Shown: positions 1 through 9,244, counted from the first letter of the stretch. The stretch is 64,000 bases of DNA from Roseibacterium elongatum DSM 19469 (GCF_000590925.1 NZ_CP004372.1:2647001-2711000), one strand, 5' to 3'. Translations and numbers: made by a program. Notes: a model not told the origin generated them from the letters alone.

Positions 1-1
1 G

Positions 2-439
2 CAAGAGGATTACCTGAAAAGCCTAGGCGCCGCCCGCATCGTCGCGCGTAGTGATCTGGCCGAGACCACCAAGCGCCCCCTCGAGGCGGAAACATGGGCA
101 GGCTGTGTCGACGCGGTGGGTGGCGACATGCTGGCGCGCGTGTTGGGGCAGATGAAATACGGCGCCTCGGTTGCCGCCGTTGGGCTGGCCGGTGGCGCGC
201 AATTGCCCGCGACGGTGATCCCCTTTTTGCTGAGGGGCGTGAACCTTCTGGGTATCGACAGCGTCATGCAACCCTATGAAAACCGTCTGCGCGCGTGGAA
301 GCGCATCGCCCAGGATCTGCCGATGGACAAACTCGAGGCGATGATCGAGCCGGCGACGCTGGCCGATCTGCCCGATCTGGGCCGCGCCATTCTGAAGGGC
401 GGCGTGCGCGGCCGCGTGGTGGTTGACGTCACGGCCTGA
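2..439 (+). CDS. acuI: Partial acrylyl-CoA reductase-like zinc-less quinone oxidoreductase (YhdH/AcuI family), C-terminal part
   Basis: The frame is open from base 2 with no start in the window, so the 5' end lies to the left; about 145 residues remain. They match the C-terminal half of the MDR-superfamily YhdH/AcuI reductases, which use NADPH to reduce acrylyl-CoA to propionyl-CoA in the cytoplasm. Visible family features are the VDAVGGDML stretch of the cofactor domain, the LLRGVNLLGIDSV segment typical of this subfamily, and the closing GRVVVDV. An in-frame GTG at 116 is not a plausible start because conserved sequence continues upstream of it. Whether the enzyme serves DMSP/acrylate metabolism here cannot be judged from one gene. 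The family call is good; the exact substrate is inferred. Confidence 0.78.
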   Translation, partial: QEDYLKSLGAARIVARSDLAETTKRPLEAETWAGCVDAVGGDMLARVLGQMKYGASVAAVGLAGGAQLPATVIPFLLRGVNLLGIDSVMQPYENRLRAWKRIAQDLPMDKLEAMIEPATLADLPDLGRAILKGGVRGRVVVDVTA

Positions 440-470
440 GCGCCAGCGCAGAAACAGGGGCAGGGCGGCT

Positions 471-496
471 TGATCGCCCACCCCAAGCGCTAGATA
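471..496 (+). promoter_or_regulatory. Possible sigma-E (ECF11-type) promoter upstream of the photolyase
   Basis: TGATC at 471-475 is followed 15 bases later by TAGATA at 491-496, about 40 bases before the photolyase start. In Rhodobacter sphaeroides the phrA and cfaA genes belong to the singlet-oxygen sigma-E regulon, whose promoters have a TGATC-type -35 and a TA-rich -10. The match is suggestive only; spacing and the -10 are not exact. Confidence 0.35.
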
Positions 497-534
497 CCGG
501 GGGACCGCAAAAACAACGGACCCGTCCAACAGAC

Positions 535-1953
535 ATGACCGATGCCCCCGTCCTCTACTGGACCCGCCGCGATTTCCGCCTGTCCGACAACCCGGCCCTG
601 GTCGCCGCCTGCGACAGCGGCGCGCCCGTCATCCCGGTGTTCATCTGCGACGAGGTGGTCGAAACGCACGGTGCCGCGCCGAAATGGCGGCTGGGGTTGG
701 GGGCCGAAGCCTTTGGCGCGGCGTTGCAGGGGGCGGGATCGCGCCTGATCTATCGGCGCGGTCCGGCGCTGGAGGTGCTGCGTGCCCTGATCGCGGAAAC
801 CGGCGCGACCGCGGTGCATTGGAACCGCCTGTACGACCCCGACAGCCGGCAGCGCGACGAGGGCGTGAAATCCGGCCTCAAGGCCGATGGCATCGACGCC
901 CACAGCCACGCCGGCCACATCCTGTTCGAGCCCTGGACGGTCGAAACCGGCACGGGTGGCTTCTACAAGGTGTATACGCCCTTCTGGAAGGCGGTGCGCG
1001 GGCGCGATCCGGGCCCGGCGCTGTCGGCCCCGAAGATCCCGGCGGCCAAGACCTGGCCCGAAAGCGACACCCCGTCCGATTGGGGCCTTGGCAAGGCCAT
1101 GCGGCGCGGCGCCGACATCGTGCACCCCCACCTGGCAATCGGGGAAGAGGCCGCGCGCGGGCGGCTTGGTGCGTTCATGTCCAATGGGATCGACGCCTAT
1201 GTTACGGCGCGGGACGATCTGGCGACCAACGGCACCTCGCACCTGTCGGAAAACCTGACCTATGGCGAGATCAGCGCGCGCGCCTGCTGGTGGGCGGGGC
1301 AACGCGCGATGGACGAGGGCAAGGCAGGGGCCGAGACCTTTCTCAAGGAGATCGTCTGGCGCGATTTCGCCTATCACCTCGTCTACCACACGCCACGCAT
1401 CACCAGCGGAAACTGGCGCGAGGAATGGGATGCCTTTCCGTGGACCGAGGATGAACGCCGCGCCGAGGTGAAGGCGTGGAAACAGGGGCGCACCGGCATG
1501 CAGATCGTCGATGCCGCCATGCGCGAGATGTATGTGACCGGGCGCATGCACAATCGCGCGCGGATGCTGGTGGCCTCCTACCTGACCAAGCACCTGATGT
1601 GTCACTGGAAGATCGGGCTGGACTGGTTCGAGGAATGCCTTGTCGACTGGGACCCGGCCAGCAACGCGATGGGCTGGCAATGGTCGGCGGGTTCGGGGCC
1701 CGACGCAACGCCATATTTCCGGGTCTTCAACCCCGAGACCCAGGCCGAGAAATTCGACAAGCATGGGCGCTATCGCCGCCGCTGGCTGGCCGAGATCACC
1801 AGCCAGCCACCCGACACGGCGACCAGCTATTTCGAGGCGATCCCGGAAAGCTGGGGCATGACGGCCGACGACGCCTACCCCTCGGCGCCGATCGTCAGTG
1901 CCGCCGAGGGGCGCAAACGCGCACTCGCGGCCTATGAGAACCGCGACTTCTGA
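535..1953 (+). CDS. phrB: Cryptochrome/deoxyribodipyrimidine photolyase (class I CPD photolyase)
   Basis: A 472-residue protein with the two-part photolyase fold: an N-terminal alpha/beta antenna-binding domain beginning LYWTRRDFRLSDNPAL, then a helical FAD domain. FAD-domain signatures are visible: GRTGMQIVDAAMREM, GRMHNRARMLVASYLTKHL and the Trp-rich DWDPASNAMGWQW block that supplies electron-transfer tryptophans. The enzyme repairs UV pyrimidine dimers using blue light. The ATG at 535 directly precedes the conserved N-terminus. It sits just ahead of cfa, the same order as phrA-cfaA of R. sphaeroides, where both are part of the response to singlet oxygen; that regulation is inferred for this window. 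Confidence 0.95.
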   Translation: MTDAPVLYWTRRDFRLSDNPALVAACDSGAPVIPVFICDEVVETHGAAPKWRLGLGAEAFGAALQGAGSRLIYRRGPALEVLRALIAETGATAVHWNRLYDPDSRQRDEGVKSGLKADGIDAHSHAGHILFEPWTVETGTGGFYKVYTPFWKAVRGRDPGPALSAPKIPAAKTWPESDTPSDWGLGKAMRRGADIVHPHLAIGEEAARGRLGAFMSNGIDAYVTARDDLATNGTSHLSENLTYGEISARACWWAGQRAMDEGKAGAETFLKEIVWRDFAYHLVYHTPRITSGNWREEWDAFPWTEDERRAEVKAWKQGRTGMQIVDAAMREMYVTGRMHNRARMLVASYLTKHLMCHWKIGLDWFEECLVDWDPASNAMGWQWSAGSGPDATPYFRVFNPETQAEKFDKHGRYRRRWLAEITSQPPDTATSYFEAIPESWGMTADDAYPSAPIVSAAEGRKRALAAYENRDF

Positions 1954-1961
1954 AACAGGGC

Positions 1962-1990
1962 GGCCCGGCCCGGGGACAGGCCGGGCCTTG
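1962..1990 (+). terminator. Possible terminator or attenuating hairpin after the photolyase
   Basis: GGCCCGGCC (1962-1970) is followed by its exact complement GGCCGGGCC (1979-1987) with an 8-base loop, then only TTG. The stem is strong but the T tract is poor, so it may attenuate rather than end transcription between phr and cfa. Confidence 0.4.
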
Positions 1991-2040
1991 TGAAACGACC
2001 CGCGATCCGGGCAGGATGCGGAAGGGACGAAGGGACAAGC

Positions 2041-3252
2041 ATGGACATCAAGACCACCACAACGGGTGAAACCAACCTGCCGCGCTATTTCGCGGCCGTT
2101 TTCGACCAGGCGCAAAAGATGGATTGCGGCCGGCTGGACATGGTGCTGCCCGATGGCCGGACCTTTCGCGCCGAGGGGCCCAAGCCCGGCCCGGTGGCCG
2201 AGTTGCACATCCATAACACCGACATTTTCGGCCGTCTGATCCGCGAGGGCGATCTTGGCTTTTGCGAGGCCTATCTGGATGAATGGTGGTCGACGCCCGA
2301 TCTGCAGGCCTTCATGGATCTGGTCCATGCCGAGAACGAGGAGATCTATGACGGCTTCATGGGCATGGGCCTGATCCGCGCCTATGAAAAGTTCCGCTTC
2401 TGGCTGCAAAGCAATTCCAGGAAGCAGGCGAAAAAGAACATTTCGCACCACTATGACCTTGGAAACGATTTCTACGGTCTGTGGCTGGACGACACGATGA
2501 CCTATTCCTCGGCCCTGTTCGAGACGGGGCAGGAAGGCCTCGAGGCGGCGCAAATCGCGAAATACAAGTCCATGGTCGACCAGATGGGCGCGCAGCCCGG
2601 CGATCACGTGCTGGAGATTGGCTGCGGCTGGGGGGGCTTTGCCGAATACGCCGCCAAGGAACGCGGGTTGCGGGTCACCGGCCTGACCATCAGCCAGGAA
2701 CAGCATGACTATGCGGTGGCGCGGATGGAACGGGCCGGCCTGTCGGACAAGGTCGAGATCAAGATGCAGGATTACCGCGACGAGACCGGGGTCTATGACG
2801 GCATCGCCAGCATCGAGATGTTCGAGGCGGTGGGCGAAAAATACTGGCCCACCTATTTCAAGACGGTGCGCGAGCGGCTGAAGCCCGGCAAACAGGCGAC
2901 GCTGCAGATCATCACCGTGCAGGACCGCCGCTGGGACGTCTACAAGCGCGGCGTCGATTTCATCCAGAAATACATCTTTCCCGGCGGCATGCTGCCCGCG
3001 CCCAAGGTGCTGCGCGAGCAGGTCGAGCGCGCGGGATTGCAGATCGCGCATTCGATCGAGTTCGGCGAAAGCTATTCCCAGACGCTGCGCCGCTGGTACG
3101 ATACCTTCAACGGCCGCTGGGACGAGGTTTCGGCCCTCGGCTTTGACGACAGGTTCCGTCGGATGTGGAATTTCTATCTCTGTGCTTGCGCCGCGACCTT
3201 TCATTTCGGAAACACGGATGTGACGCAAATCACGATCAAGAGGCCCGCCTGA
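2041..3252 (+). CDS. cfa: Cyclopropane-fatty-acyl-phospholipid synthase (SAM-dependent)
   Basis: A 403-residue member of the CFA synthase family, which transfers a methylene group from S-adenosylmethionine to double bonds of membrane phospholipid acyl chains at the inner membrane. The SAM-binding motif VLEIGCGWGGFAEYAA lies near residue 200, preceded by the family's HHYDLGNDFYGLWLDDTMTYS block; the downstream region IQKYIFPGGMLP is also typical. An in-frame GTG exists at 1990, but the ATG at 2041 has a purine-rich ribosome site (AAGGGAC) and fits the family length, so it was chosen. One base separates it from trgA, implying co-transcription. Cyclopropanation is a known protection against oxidative and acid stress, consistent with the neighbouring photolyase and tellurite genes. 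Confidence 0.93.
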   Translation: MDIKTTTTGETNLPRYFAAVFDQAQKMDCGRLDMVLPDGRTFRAEGPKPGPVAELHIHNTDIFGRLIREGDLGFCEAYLDEWWSTPDLQAFMDLVHAENEEIYDGFMGMGLIRAYEKFRFWLQSNSRKQAKKNISHHYDLGNDFYGLWLDDTMTYSSALFETGQEGLEAAQIAKYKSMVDQMGAQPGDHVLEIGCGWGGFAEYAAKERGLRVTGLTISQEQHDYAVARMERAGLSDKVEIKMQDYRDETGVYDGIASIEMFEAVGEKYWPTYFKTVRERLKPGKQATLQIITVQDRRWDVYKRGVDFIQKYIFPGGMLPAPKVLREQVERAGLQIAHSIEFGESYSQTLRRWYDTFNGRWDEVSALGFDDRFRRMWNFYLCACAATFHFGNTDVTQITIKRPA

Positions 3253-3253
3253 C

Positions 3254-3694
3254 ATGCCCACCGCCGCCAAACTCGTGGGCGCGATCCTGTTCTTCGGGAT
3301 CGGCTGGGTGGCGGCGCTGTTCGTGATCGACACATTGCCCGAGGAAATGGCGGTCACCTATTTTCCCCTGACCATCGCGCTGATCGGCTTGTGGCAGGGG
3401 TGGATGGTGGCCGGCGGCAATGCCGGGGGCGGTGTGCGGGCCTCAATGGGGCAGGGCGCGCGCACCTCGGTCCAGATCGCGTTTTTCGGCCTGTTGCTCT
3501 TTGCCTTGCGCGAGATGTTCCGCCGCGCCGCCAACCTGCGCTATGACGACCCCGGTGCGGCGGTGATCGCCACGCTGGAACTGGTGCTGGAATATTTCAT
3601 CCAATCGCTGACCATCCCGATCTGGGGCACGCTGCTGATCGGCGGCGTCATCGCGGGCGCGCTGGTCGAGATCGCCTCGAAGCTCTGGAAGTGA
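3254..3694 (+). CDS. trgA: TrgA family tellurite-resistance membrane protein
   Basis: A 146-residue integral membrane protein with about four hydrophobic segments (around residues 5-25, 38-55, 75-90 and 120-140) and a basic C-terminal end (ASKLWK). It resembles TrgA of R. sphaeroides, where trgA-trgB next to cysK contribute to high-level tellurite resistance. The biochemical activity of TrgA is not known. The gene starts one base after cfa and ends three bases before trgB, so the three genes form one tight unit. The identification rests both on the sequence and on the conserved trgA-trgB-cysK order. Confidence 0.82.
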   Translation: MPTAAKLVGAILFFGIGWVAALFVIDTLPEEMAVTYFPLTIALIGLWQGWMVAGGNAGGGVRASMGQGARTSVQIAFFGLLLFALREMFRRAANLRYDDPGAAVIATLELVLEYFIQSLTIPIWGTLLIGGVIAGALVEIASKLWK

Positions 3695-3697
3695 TCC

Positions 3698-4822
3698 ATG
3701 ACACCGATTTTTCTGTTCGGCACCCTGCGTGACGCGCGCCTCTTCGAGACGGTGACAGGGCGGCCTCTGGCCGGGGGCAGACCGGCCGTTCTGCCCGATG
3801 AACGCGCGGCCGTGGCCGCCGACGGGGATTGGCCGGTTCTGGTGCCCGGCGCCGGCGCCGACGGCCTGCTGGTCGAGGTCGATGACACCGCGCTGGCGCG
3901 GCTGGATTTCTACGAAGGCATCTTCGGCTACGAACGTGTGGACACGAGCGTCGAGACGGCCGATGGCCCGGCACCTGCGCAGCTCTGGCGCCCCGCTGGA
4001 GGCGCGGATCAGCGCGGTGGCCCCGATTGGGACCTCGCCGTTTGGCGAGAGGACTGGGGCGCGGTGACGGCCATGGCCGCGGCAGACATGATGCGCCGTT
4101 TCGGCAAGGTGCCCGCATCCGAGGCGGCCAGGGTGGCCGGCATCGTCCGCTCGCGCGCCCAGTCACGTCTCAGCACGGCACAATGGCGGCGTCCGCGGCG
4201 CATCGGTGCCGGCCTGACCCTGGCCGATGTGCAGGTCGAGAACCGCCGCCACCCCTATGACGGGTTTTTCGCCGTCGAAGAAATGCGCGCGCGGTTCCGT
4301 CGGTTCGATGGCGCGGGCGATCATCTGGTCGATCGGGCCGTCTTTCACGTCGCCGATGCCGTCACCGTCCTGCCCTATGATCCCGTGCGCGACCGCATCC
4401 TGCTGATCGAGCAGTTGCGCTTTGGCCCGTTGGCGCATGGCGATCCGTCGCCCTGGCTGCTGGAACCCATTGCCGGTATGATCGACGCGGGCGAGACCCC
4501 CGAACAGACAGCGCGGCGCGAAACGATCGAGGAGGCCGGGCTGACGCTTGGTGCGTTGCATTTCATCGCGCGCTACTATCCCTCGCCGGGCGGCATCGCG
4601 CAGGTGCTGCTGTCTTATGTCGGCATCGCCGATCTGCCCGACAGCGTCATCGGCACCGGCGGCCATCCGGGCGAGGACGAGGATATCCTGAGCCATCTGG
4701 TGCCCTTCGATCTGGCCGTCGAGATGCTGGAGCAGGGCGACATGGCCAATGCCCCGCTGGTCATCTCGATGCAGTGGCTGATGGCCCGACGCGCGCGCCT
4801 GCGGGCCGCGACGGCGGCTTGA
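3698..4822 (+). CDS. trgB: TrgB: gamma-glutamylcyclotransferase-like domain fused to a NUDIX hydrolase
   Basis: A 374-residue two-domain protein. Residues 1-90 begin with IFLFGTLRDARLF, the YGSLRD-like start of gamma-glutamylcyclotransferase-fold proteins. The C-terminal half (about 170-360) is a NUDIX domain with an intact Nudix box, GMIDAGETPEQTARRETIEEAG, conforming to G-x5-E-x7-RE-x2-EE-x-G; related domains hydrolyse ADP-ribose-type nucleoside diphosphates. The fusion and its place after trgA and before cysK match TrgB of the R. sphaeroides tellurite locus. A plausible role is thiol or glutathione turnover plus clearance of damaged nucleotides, but the true substrate is unknown. Confidence 0.85.
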   Translation: MTPIFLFGTLRDARLFETVTGRPLAGGRPAVLPDERAAVAADGDWPVLVPGAGADGLLVEVDDTALARLDFYEGIFGYERVDTSVETADGPAPAQLWRPAGGADQRGGPDWDLAVWREDWGAVTAMAAADMMRRFGKVPASEAARVAGIVRSRAQSRLSTAQWRRPRRIGAGLTLADVQVENRRHPYDGFFAVEEMRARFRRFDGAGDHLVDRAVFHVADAVTVLPYDPVRDRILLIEQLRFGPLAHGDPSPWLLEPIAGMIDAGETPEQTARRETIEEAGLTLGALHFIARYYPSPGGIAQVLLSYVGIADLPDSVIGTGGHPGEDEDILSHLVPFDLAVEMLEQGDMANAPLVISMQWLMARRARLRAATAA

Positions 4823-4883
4823 TCATCGGCCGCACCCCACCTATCCCTAGACCCCCGACCTTCCAGAGCCGAAAGGGCCCGCC

Positions 4884-5909
4884 ATGACCGTTCATGCAGA
4901 CCTCGCCGCCGCCGTGGGCAACACCCCGCTGATCCGGTTGAACAAGGTCAGCGACGAAACCGGCTGCGAGATCCTGGGCAAGGCCGAGTTCATGAATCCC
5001 GGCCAATCGGTCAAGGACCGCGCCGCCCTGTTCATCATCCGCGACGCGATGGACAAGGGCCTGCTGCGCCCCGGCGGCACCATCGTCGAGGGGACGGCCG
5101 GCAATACCGGGATCGGCCTGGCGCTGGTGGGGGCGTCGATGGGGTTCAAGACCGTCATCGTCATCCCCGAGACCCAGAGCCAGGAAAAGAAGGACATGCT
5201 GCGCCTTGCGGGGGCCGAGCTGATTCAGGTGCCGGCGGTGCCCTATGCGAACCCGAACAACTACGTGCGCTACTCCGGCCGCCTGGCCGAGCGGCTGGCG
5301 CAATCGGAGCCCAATGGCGCGATCTGGGCCAACCAGTTCGACAATGTGGCCAACCGTCAGGCCCATATCGAGACGACCGGCCCCGAAATCTGGGACCAGA
5401 CCGCAGGGACGGTTCATGGCTTTACCTGCGCCGTCGGCTCGGGTGGGACGCTGGCCGGGGTGGGCGCGGCGCTGCAACCCAAGGGGGTCAAGGTCGCGCT
5501 GTCCGATCCCGAGGGCTCGGGGCTCCACAAGCTCTATACCGGGCAGGAGGCGGGCGGAAACTCGATCACCGAAGGCATCGGGCAGGGGCGCATCACCGCC
5601 AATCTCGAGGGGTTCACCCCCGATGCCTGCTACAAGATCCCCGACAGCGAGGCGCTGCCCATCGTTTTCGACCTGCTGGCCGAAGAGGGGCTGTGCCTTG
5701 GCGGGTCTTCGGGCGTCAATGTCGCGGGCGCGGTACGCATGGCGCGCGAGATGGGGCCGGGTCATACCATCGTGACGATCCTGTGCGATTACGGCACGCG
5801 CTACCAGTCCAAGCTCTACAACCCCGAGTTCCTGCGCGAGAAAGGTCTGCCGGTGCCCGAGTGGCTGGTGGCCGCGCCGCGCGACATTCCCGCCGTTTTC
5901 GAGGATTGA
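4884..5909 (+). CDS. cysK: Cysteine synthase A (O-acetylserine sulfhydrylase)
   Basis: A 341-residue fold-type II PLP enzyme that makes cysteine from O-acetylserine and sulfide. The lysine that binds PLP is in NPGQSVKDRAA (about residue 46), followed by EGTAGNTGIGLA, which holds the substrate carboxylate. Later PLP-phosphate loop residues appear in CAVGSGGTLAGVG. The ATG at 4884 follows an AAAGGG ribosome site. Its position behind trgA/trgB reproduces the R. sphaeroides tellurite cluster, where cysK loss lowers tellurite resistance; thiol supply is the known link. The mscS gene begins four bases after its stop. Confidence 0.95.
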   Translation: MTVHADLAAAVGNTPLIRLNKVSDETGCEILGKAEFMNPGQSVKDRAALFIIRDAMDKGLLRPGGTIVEGTAGNTGIGLALVGASMGFKTVIVIPETQSQEKKDMLRLAGAELIQVPAVPYANPNNYVRYSGRLAERLAQSEPNGAIWANQFDNVANRQAHIETTGPEIWDQTAGTVHGFTCAVGSGGTLAGVGAALQPKGVKVALSDPEGSGLHKLYTGQEAGGNSITEGIGQGRITANLEGFTPDACYKIPDSEALPIVFDLLAEEGLCLGGSSGVNVAGAVRMAREMGPGHTIVTILCDYGTRYQSKLYNPEFLREKGLPVPEWLVAAPRDIPAVFED

Positions 5910-5913
5910 CCGC

Positions 5914-8460
5914 ATGTCCTCGCTTCGTATGGCCCTTTGCCATGCCGTCCTGAGCCTGGCGCTCGTCTTGACGACCTTGGCGGTGCTCGATCTGTCGCCG
6001 GTCCGGGCCCAGATGCAAGCGCCGGATGCCGCGGAAGTACCCGAGGCAGCGGCCCCGCCGGCCACACCCTCAGTGCCGGGTCCGGCGATTGCACAGTCCG
6101 CCCCAGCCGCCGCCGAGGGCGCCGGGATCGATTACGAGGCTTGGGAGGCGGACGCGACCCGCGCCGAAAACCTGCTCGAGGCCGGCACGGCCTCGACCGC
6201 GTTCTTCGAGAACCTCCGCGCCACGCTGGTCGATTGGCGCACCCGGTTTCTCGAGGCGGAGAACGCGAATTCGGCCCGGATCAACACGCTGCAAGCCCAG
6301 ATCGATGCCCTTGGGGCCGTGCCGGCGGACGGCCAGCCCGAGCCCGACGCCATCGCAGACCGGCGCCGGATCCTGAACGACCAGTTGCAAGAGGCGCAAC
6401 TGCCCCGTATCGACGCCAGCCAGGCCTTTACCCGCGCCGATGGCCTGATTGCCGAGATCGATACCTTGCTCAGCGAACGCCAGCAGCAGCAGATGCTGGA
6501 ACTGTCGCCAAGTCCCGCCAACCCGGTCAACTGGCCGGCGGCGCTGACGGGATTGCGGGCGCTGGCGGTGTCGTTGCAGACCGATCTGACCGACCGCCTG
6601 ACCAACCCCGCGCAGCGCGAATTGCTGCTCGATAGCGCGCCTGCGCTGGCGATCATCGCGCTTGTGGCGCTTGTGGCCCTGCTGCGCGGGCGACTTTGGA
6701 TTGCGCGGCTGACGCACAGGCTGGAGAGCCGGACCCATACGCGCGGCCGCCCGACACTGGTGTTCTTCGTTTCGCTGTTGCAGATGCTGATCCCGGTTGT
6801 GGCGGTGGTTTTCGTTCTGGGTGGGCTGGTGGCCTCGGGCCTGATCGGGACCGACGCGCGCACGTTGCTCGAACCCTTGGCCGGGTTGGCCATAGCATCC
6901 TATTTCGCGCTTTGGCTCGGTGGGCGTCTGTTCCCCGAGGGCGAGCTGCCCATGGGTGTGATCGAGTTGGATGCGCATCAGCGCGCCTCGGCGCGCCGCA
7001 CGGTCTTTCTGATTGGCGTCATGGTCGGACTGGCGGTGTTGATGGAAACCATCTCCGCCATGGACGAAATCCCGCCCGCCGGCCAGGGCGTCTTGCAGTT
7101 GCCCGTCTATATCGGCCTCGCGCTGGCCTATCTGCGCGCAGCGCGCATTCTGCGCCGGGGCCGGACAGACCTGGCCGAGGACGAGTCGCCCGGGTTCATG
7201 CGGCGCATCCTGGGCGTGGTCCGGCAGGCGCTGGTCCTCGTGGCGATTGTCGGCCCCGCGTTGGCGGTCGTCGGCTATGTCCATGCCGCCGAGGGGCTGA
7301 TGGTGCCCACCGCCGTCAGCCTTGCGATCTTCGGGGTGCTGGTGGCGCTGCAGCCGGTCGTGCGCGACGCCTATGCCGTCATCTTCCGGACCAGCCGCGA
7401 TGCCGCCGCCGAAGCGCTGCTGCCCATTCTGGTCAACTTCCTGTTGGCCTTTGGCGCGCTGCCGCTGCTGGCGCTGACCTGGGGCATGCGACCGCAGCAG
7501 CTATCCGAGGTGTATAGCCGGTTCTGGGAGGGTGTGACCCTTGGCGATGCCCGCATCACGCCGGGCAGTGTCTTTGCGGTCATTCTCGTCTTTGCGCTTG
7601 GCTACATCGCCACCCGCCTGCTGCAGGGCGCCTTGCGCTCGACCGTGCTGCCCCGCACCAAGCTTGACGCCGGGGCGCGCAACGCGGTGGTGTCGGGCAT
7701 CGGCTATGTGGGCATCGGCCTTGCCGCGATGATCGCCATCACCGCCGGCGGGATCGACCTGACCGCGCTTGGCTTCGTGCTTGGGGCGCTGTCGGTCGGC
7801 ATCGGCTTTGGCCTTCAGAACGTGGTCAACAACTTCGTCTCCGGCATCATCCTTCTGGTCGAGCGCCCGATTTCCGAAGGCGACTGGATCGAGGTCGGCT
7901 CCTACATGGGCATCGTCAAGCGGATCTCGGTGCGCTCCACCCGGATCGAGACCTTCGACAAGACCGACGTCATCGTGCCGAATGCGGATTTCATCTCGGG
8001 CACGGTGACCAACTGGACGCGCGGCAACACGATCGGGCGGGCGGTCATCACCGTGGGGGTGGCCTATGGCACCGATACCCGCAAGGTGCAGGACATCCTC
8101 ATGGCCATCGCCCGCGAGCACCCGGTGGTCGCGGCTTTCCCCGAACCGGGGGTGGATTTCCTGGGCTTCGGGGCGGATTCGCTCGATTTCCGCATCCGCG
8201 TCATCCTGCGCGACGTGAACCAGATGCTGTCGGTCAAGACCGAGATCCACCACCGTATCGCCGAACGCTTCGCCGAGGAGGGGATCGAGATCCCCTTCGC
8301 CCAGCGCGATATCTGGCTGCGCAACCCCGAGGCCTTGCGCCCCGCCCCGAAAGCCGTGGGCCACGACCCCGTGGACCGCGATCTCGACACCGAGCAATCC
8401 CAGATCGAAGATGCCATGACCCAGGACGACGGGGTCTTCGACGGGCCACAGGATACGTGA
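5914..8460 (+). CDS. Large mechanosensitive channel, MscS family with N-terminal DUF3772-type region
   Basis: An 848-residue inner-membrane protein. A signal peptide (about residues 1-33, ending VRAQ) leads into a periplasmic, coiled-coil-prone region of about 190 residues similar to DUF3772, then many membrane segments, and finally the MscS pore and beta domain: VVNNFVSGIILLVERPI followed by SEGDWIEVG and the upper cytoplasmic vestibule. MscS channels open under membrane tension to release solutes on hypo-osmotic shock. It starts four bases after cysK and ends just before the AlaX gene, so it probably shares the cysK transcript. An alternative start is ATG 5929. The C-terminal about 40 residues are acidic and likely disordered. 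Confidence 0.88.
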   Translation: MSSLRMALCHAVLSLALVLTTLAVLDLSPVRAQMQAPDAAEVPEAAAPPATPSVPGPAIAQSAPAAAEGAGIDYEAWEADATRAENLLEAGTASTAFFENLRATLVDWRTRFLEAENANSARINTLQAQIDALGAVPADGQPEPDAIADRRRILNDQLQEAQLPRIDASQAFTRADGLIAEIDTLLSERQQQQMLELSPSPANPVNWPAALTGLRALAVSLQTDLTDRLTNPAQRELLLDSAPALAIIALVALVALLRGRLWIARLTHRLESRTHTRGRPTLVFFVSLLQMLIPVVAVVFVLGGLVASGLIGTDARTLLEPLAGLAIASYFALWLGGRLFPEGELPMGVIELDAHQRASARRTVFLIGVMVGLAVLMETISAMDEIPPAGQGVLQLPVYIGLALAYLRAARILRRGRTDLAEDESPGFMRRILGVVRQALVLVAIVGPALAVVGYVHAAEGLMVPTAVSLAIFGVLVALQPVVRDAYAVIFRTSRDAAAEALLPILVNFLLAFGALPLLALTWGMRPQQLSEVYSRFWEGVTLGDARITPGSVFAVILVFALGYIATRLLQGALRSTVLPRTKLDAGARNAVVSGIGYVGIGLAAMIAITAGGIDLTALGFVLGALSVGIGFGLQNVVNNFVSGIILLVERPISEGDWIEVGSYMGIVKRISVRSTRIETFDKTDVIVPNADFISGTVTNWTRGNTIGRAVITVGVAYGTDTRKVQDILMAIAREHPVVAAFPEPGVDFLGFGADSLDFRIRVILRDVNQMLSVKTEIHHRIAERFAEEGIEIPFAQRDIWLRNPEALRPAPKAVGHDPVDRDLDTEQSQIEDAMTQDDGVFDGPQDT

Positions 8461-8462
8461 CA

Positions 8463-9179
8463 ATGACCGACATGCTTTTCCGCACCGATCCATATCGCAA
8501 ATCGGCCACCGCCAAGGTCACCGGGTTGACCGGGGAAGGGGGGATCATCCTCGACCGGACGGTGTTCTACCCGCGCGGCGGCGGCCAGCCGGGCGATTCC
8601 GGCCGATTGGTCTGGGCGGACGGCAAGCTGCCCATCGCGACCGCCGTGAAGGGCGAGGGTGACGATCTCGTCCTCGTGCCGGCCGAACCCGGCGTCTTGC
8701 CCCCGATCGGCGCCGAGGTCGAACAGCAGCTCGACTGGGACCGCCGCCACGGCCACATGCGCATCCACACGGCGCTGCACCTCTTGTCCGTCGTGATCCC
8801 GCTGCCCGTGACCGGCGGCGCCATCGGGGCCGAGAAGGGGCGTCTGGATTTCGACATGCCCGACGCCCCCGAGGACAAGACCGTGCTCGAAGGCCGGTTG
8901 AACGCGCTGGTGACCCGCGACCTGCCGGTCAGCGAGGACTGGATCACCGAAGCGGAGCTCGACGCCAACCCCGATCTGGTCAAAACCCTGTCGGTTCAGC
9001 CCCCGCGCGGCGCCGCACGGATCAGGCTGGTGCGGATCGGCGCGGGCGATGCGCAGATCGACCTGCAGCCCTGCGGCGGAACCCATGTCGCGCGCACCGG
9101 CGAGATCGGCAAGCTGAGCATCGGCAAGATCGAAAAGAAAGGGCGTCAAAACCGGCGCGTGACGATCTCTCTGGCCTGA
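8463..9179 (+). CDS. Alanyl-tRNA editing protein, AlaX family
   Basis: A 238-residue free-standing homologue of the alanyl-tRNA synthetase editing domain, which hydrolyses Ser-tRNA(Ala) or Gly-tRNA(Ala) in the cytoplasm. The zinc site is intact: HTALH supplies the HxxxH pair near residue 100 and CGGTH the CxxxH pair near residue 200. The PRGGGQPGD segment near the N-terminus is typical of the AlaX/AlaRS editing fold. The ATG at 8463 is three bases after the mscS stop; an overlapping GTG at 8457 also exists but gives an N-terminus of only two more residues. It likely ends the cysK-mscS transcription unit. Confidence 0.88.
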   Translation: MTDMLFRTDPYRKSATAKVTGLTGEGGIILDRTVFYPRGGGQPGDSGRLVWADGKLPIATAVKGEGDDLVLVPAEPGVLPPIGAEVEQQLDWDRRHGHMRIHTALHLLSVVIPLPVTGGAIGAEKGRLDFDMPDAPEDKTVLEGRLNALVTRDLPVSEDWITEAELDANPDLVKTLSVQPPRGAARIRLVRIGAGDAQIDLQPCGGTHVARTGEIGKLSIGKIEKKGRQNRRVTISLA

Positions 9180-9244
9180 ACCGGGGTCTCGCGCGTTTTG
9201 CGCCTTGCAACCGGCCATGTGCCTGCGTTATCGCATCACCGCAC

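Noticed and set aside
490..3357. A 955-codon open frame on the minus strand opposite photolyase and cfa
   Set aside because: It is antisense to two well-conserved enzymes, has no recognisable domain, and long antisense frames are common in high-GC coding sequence.
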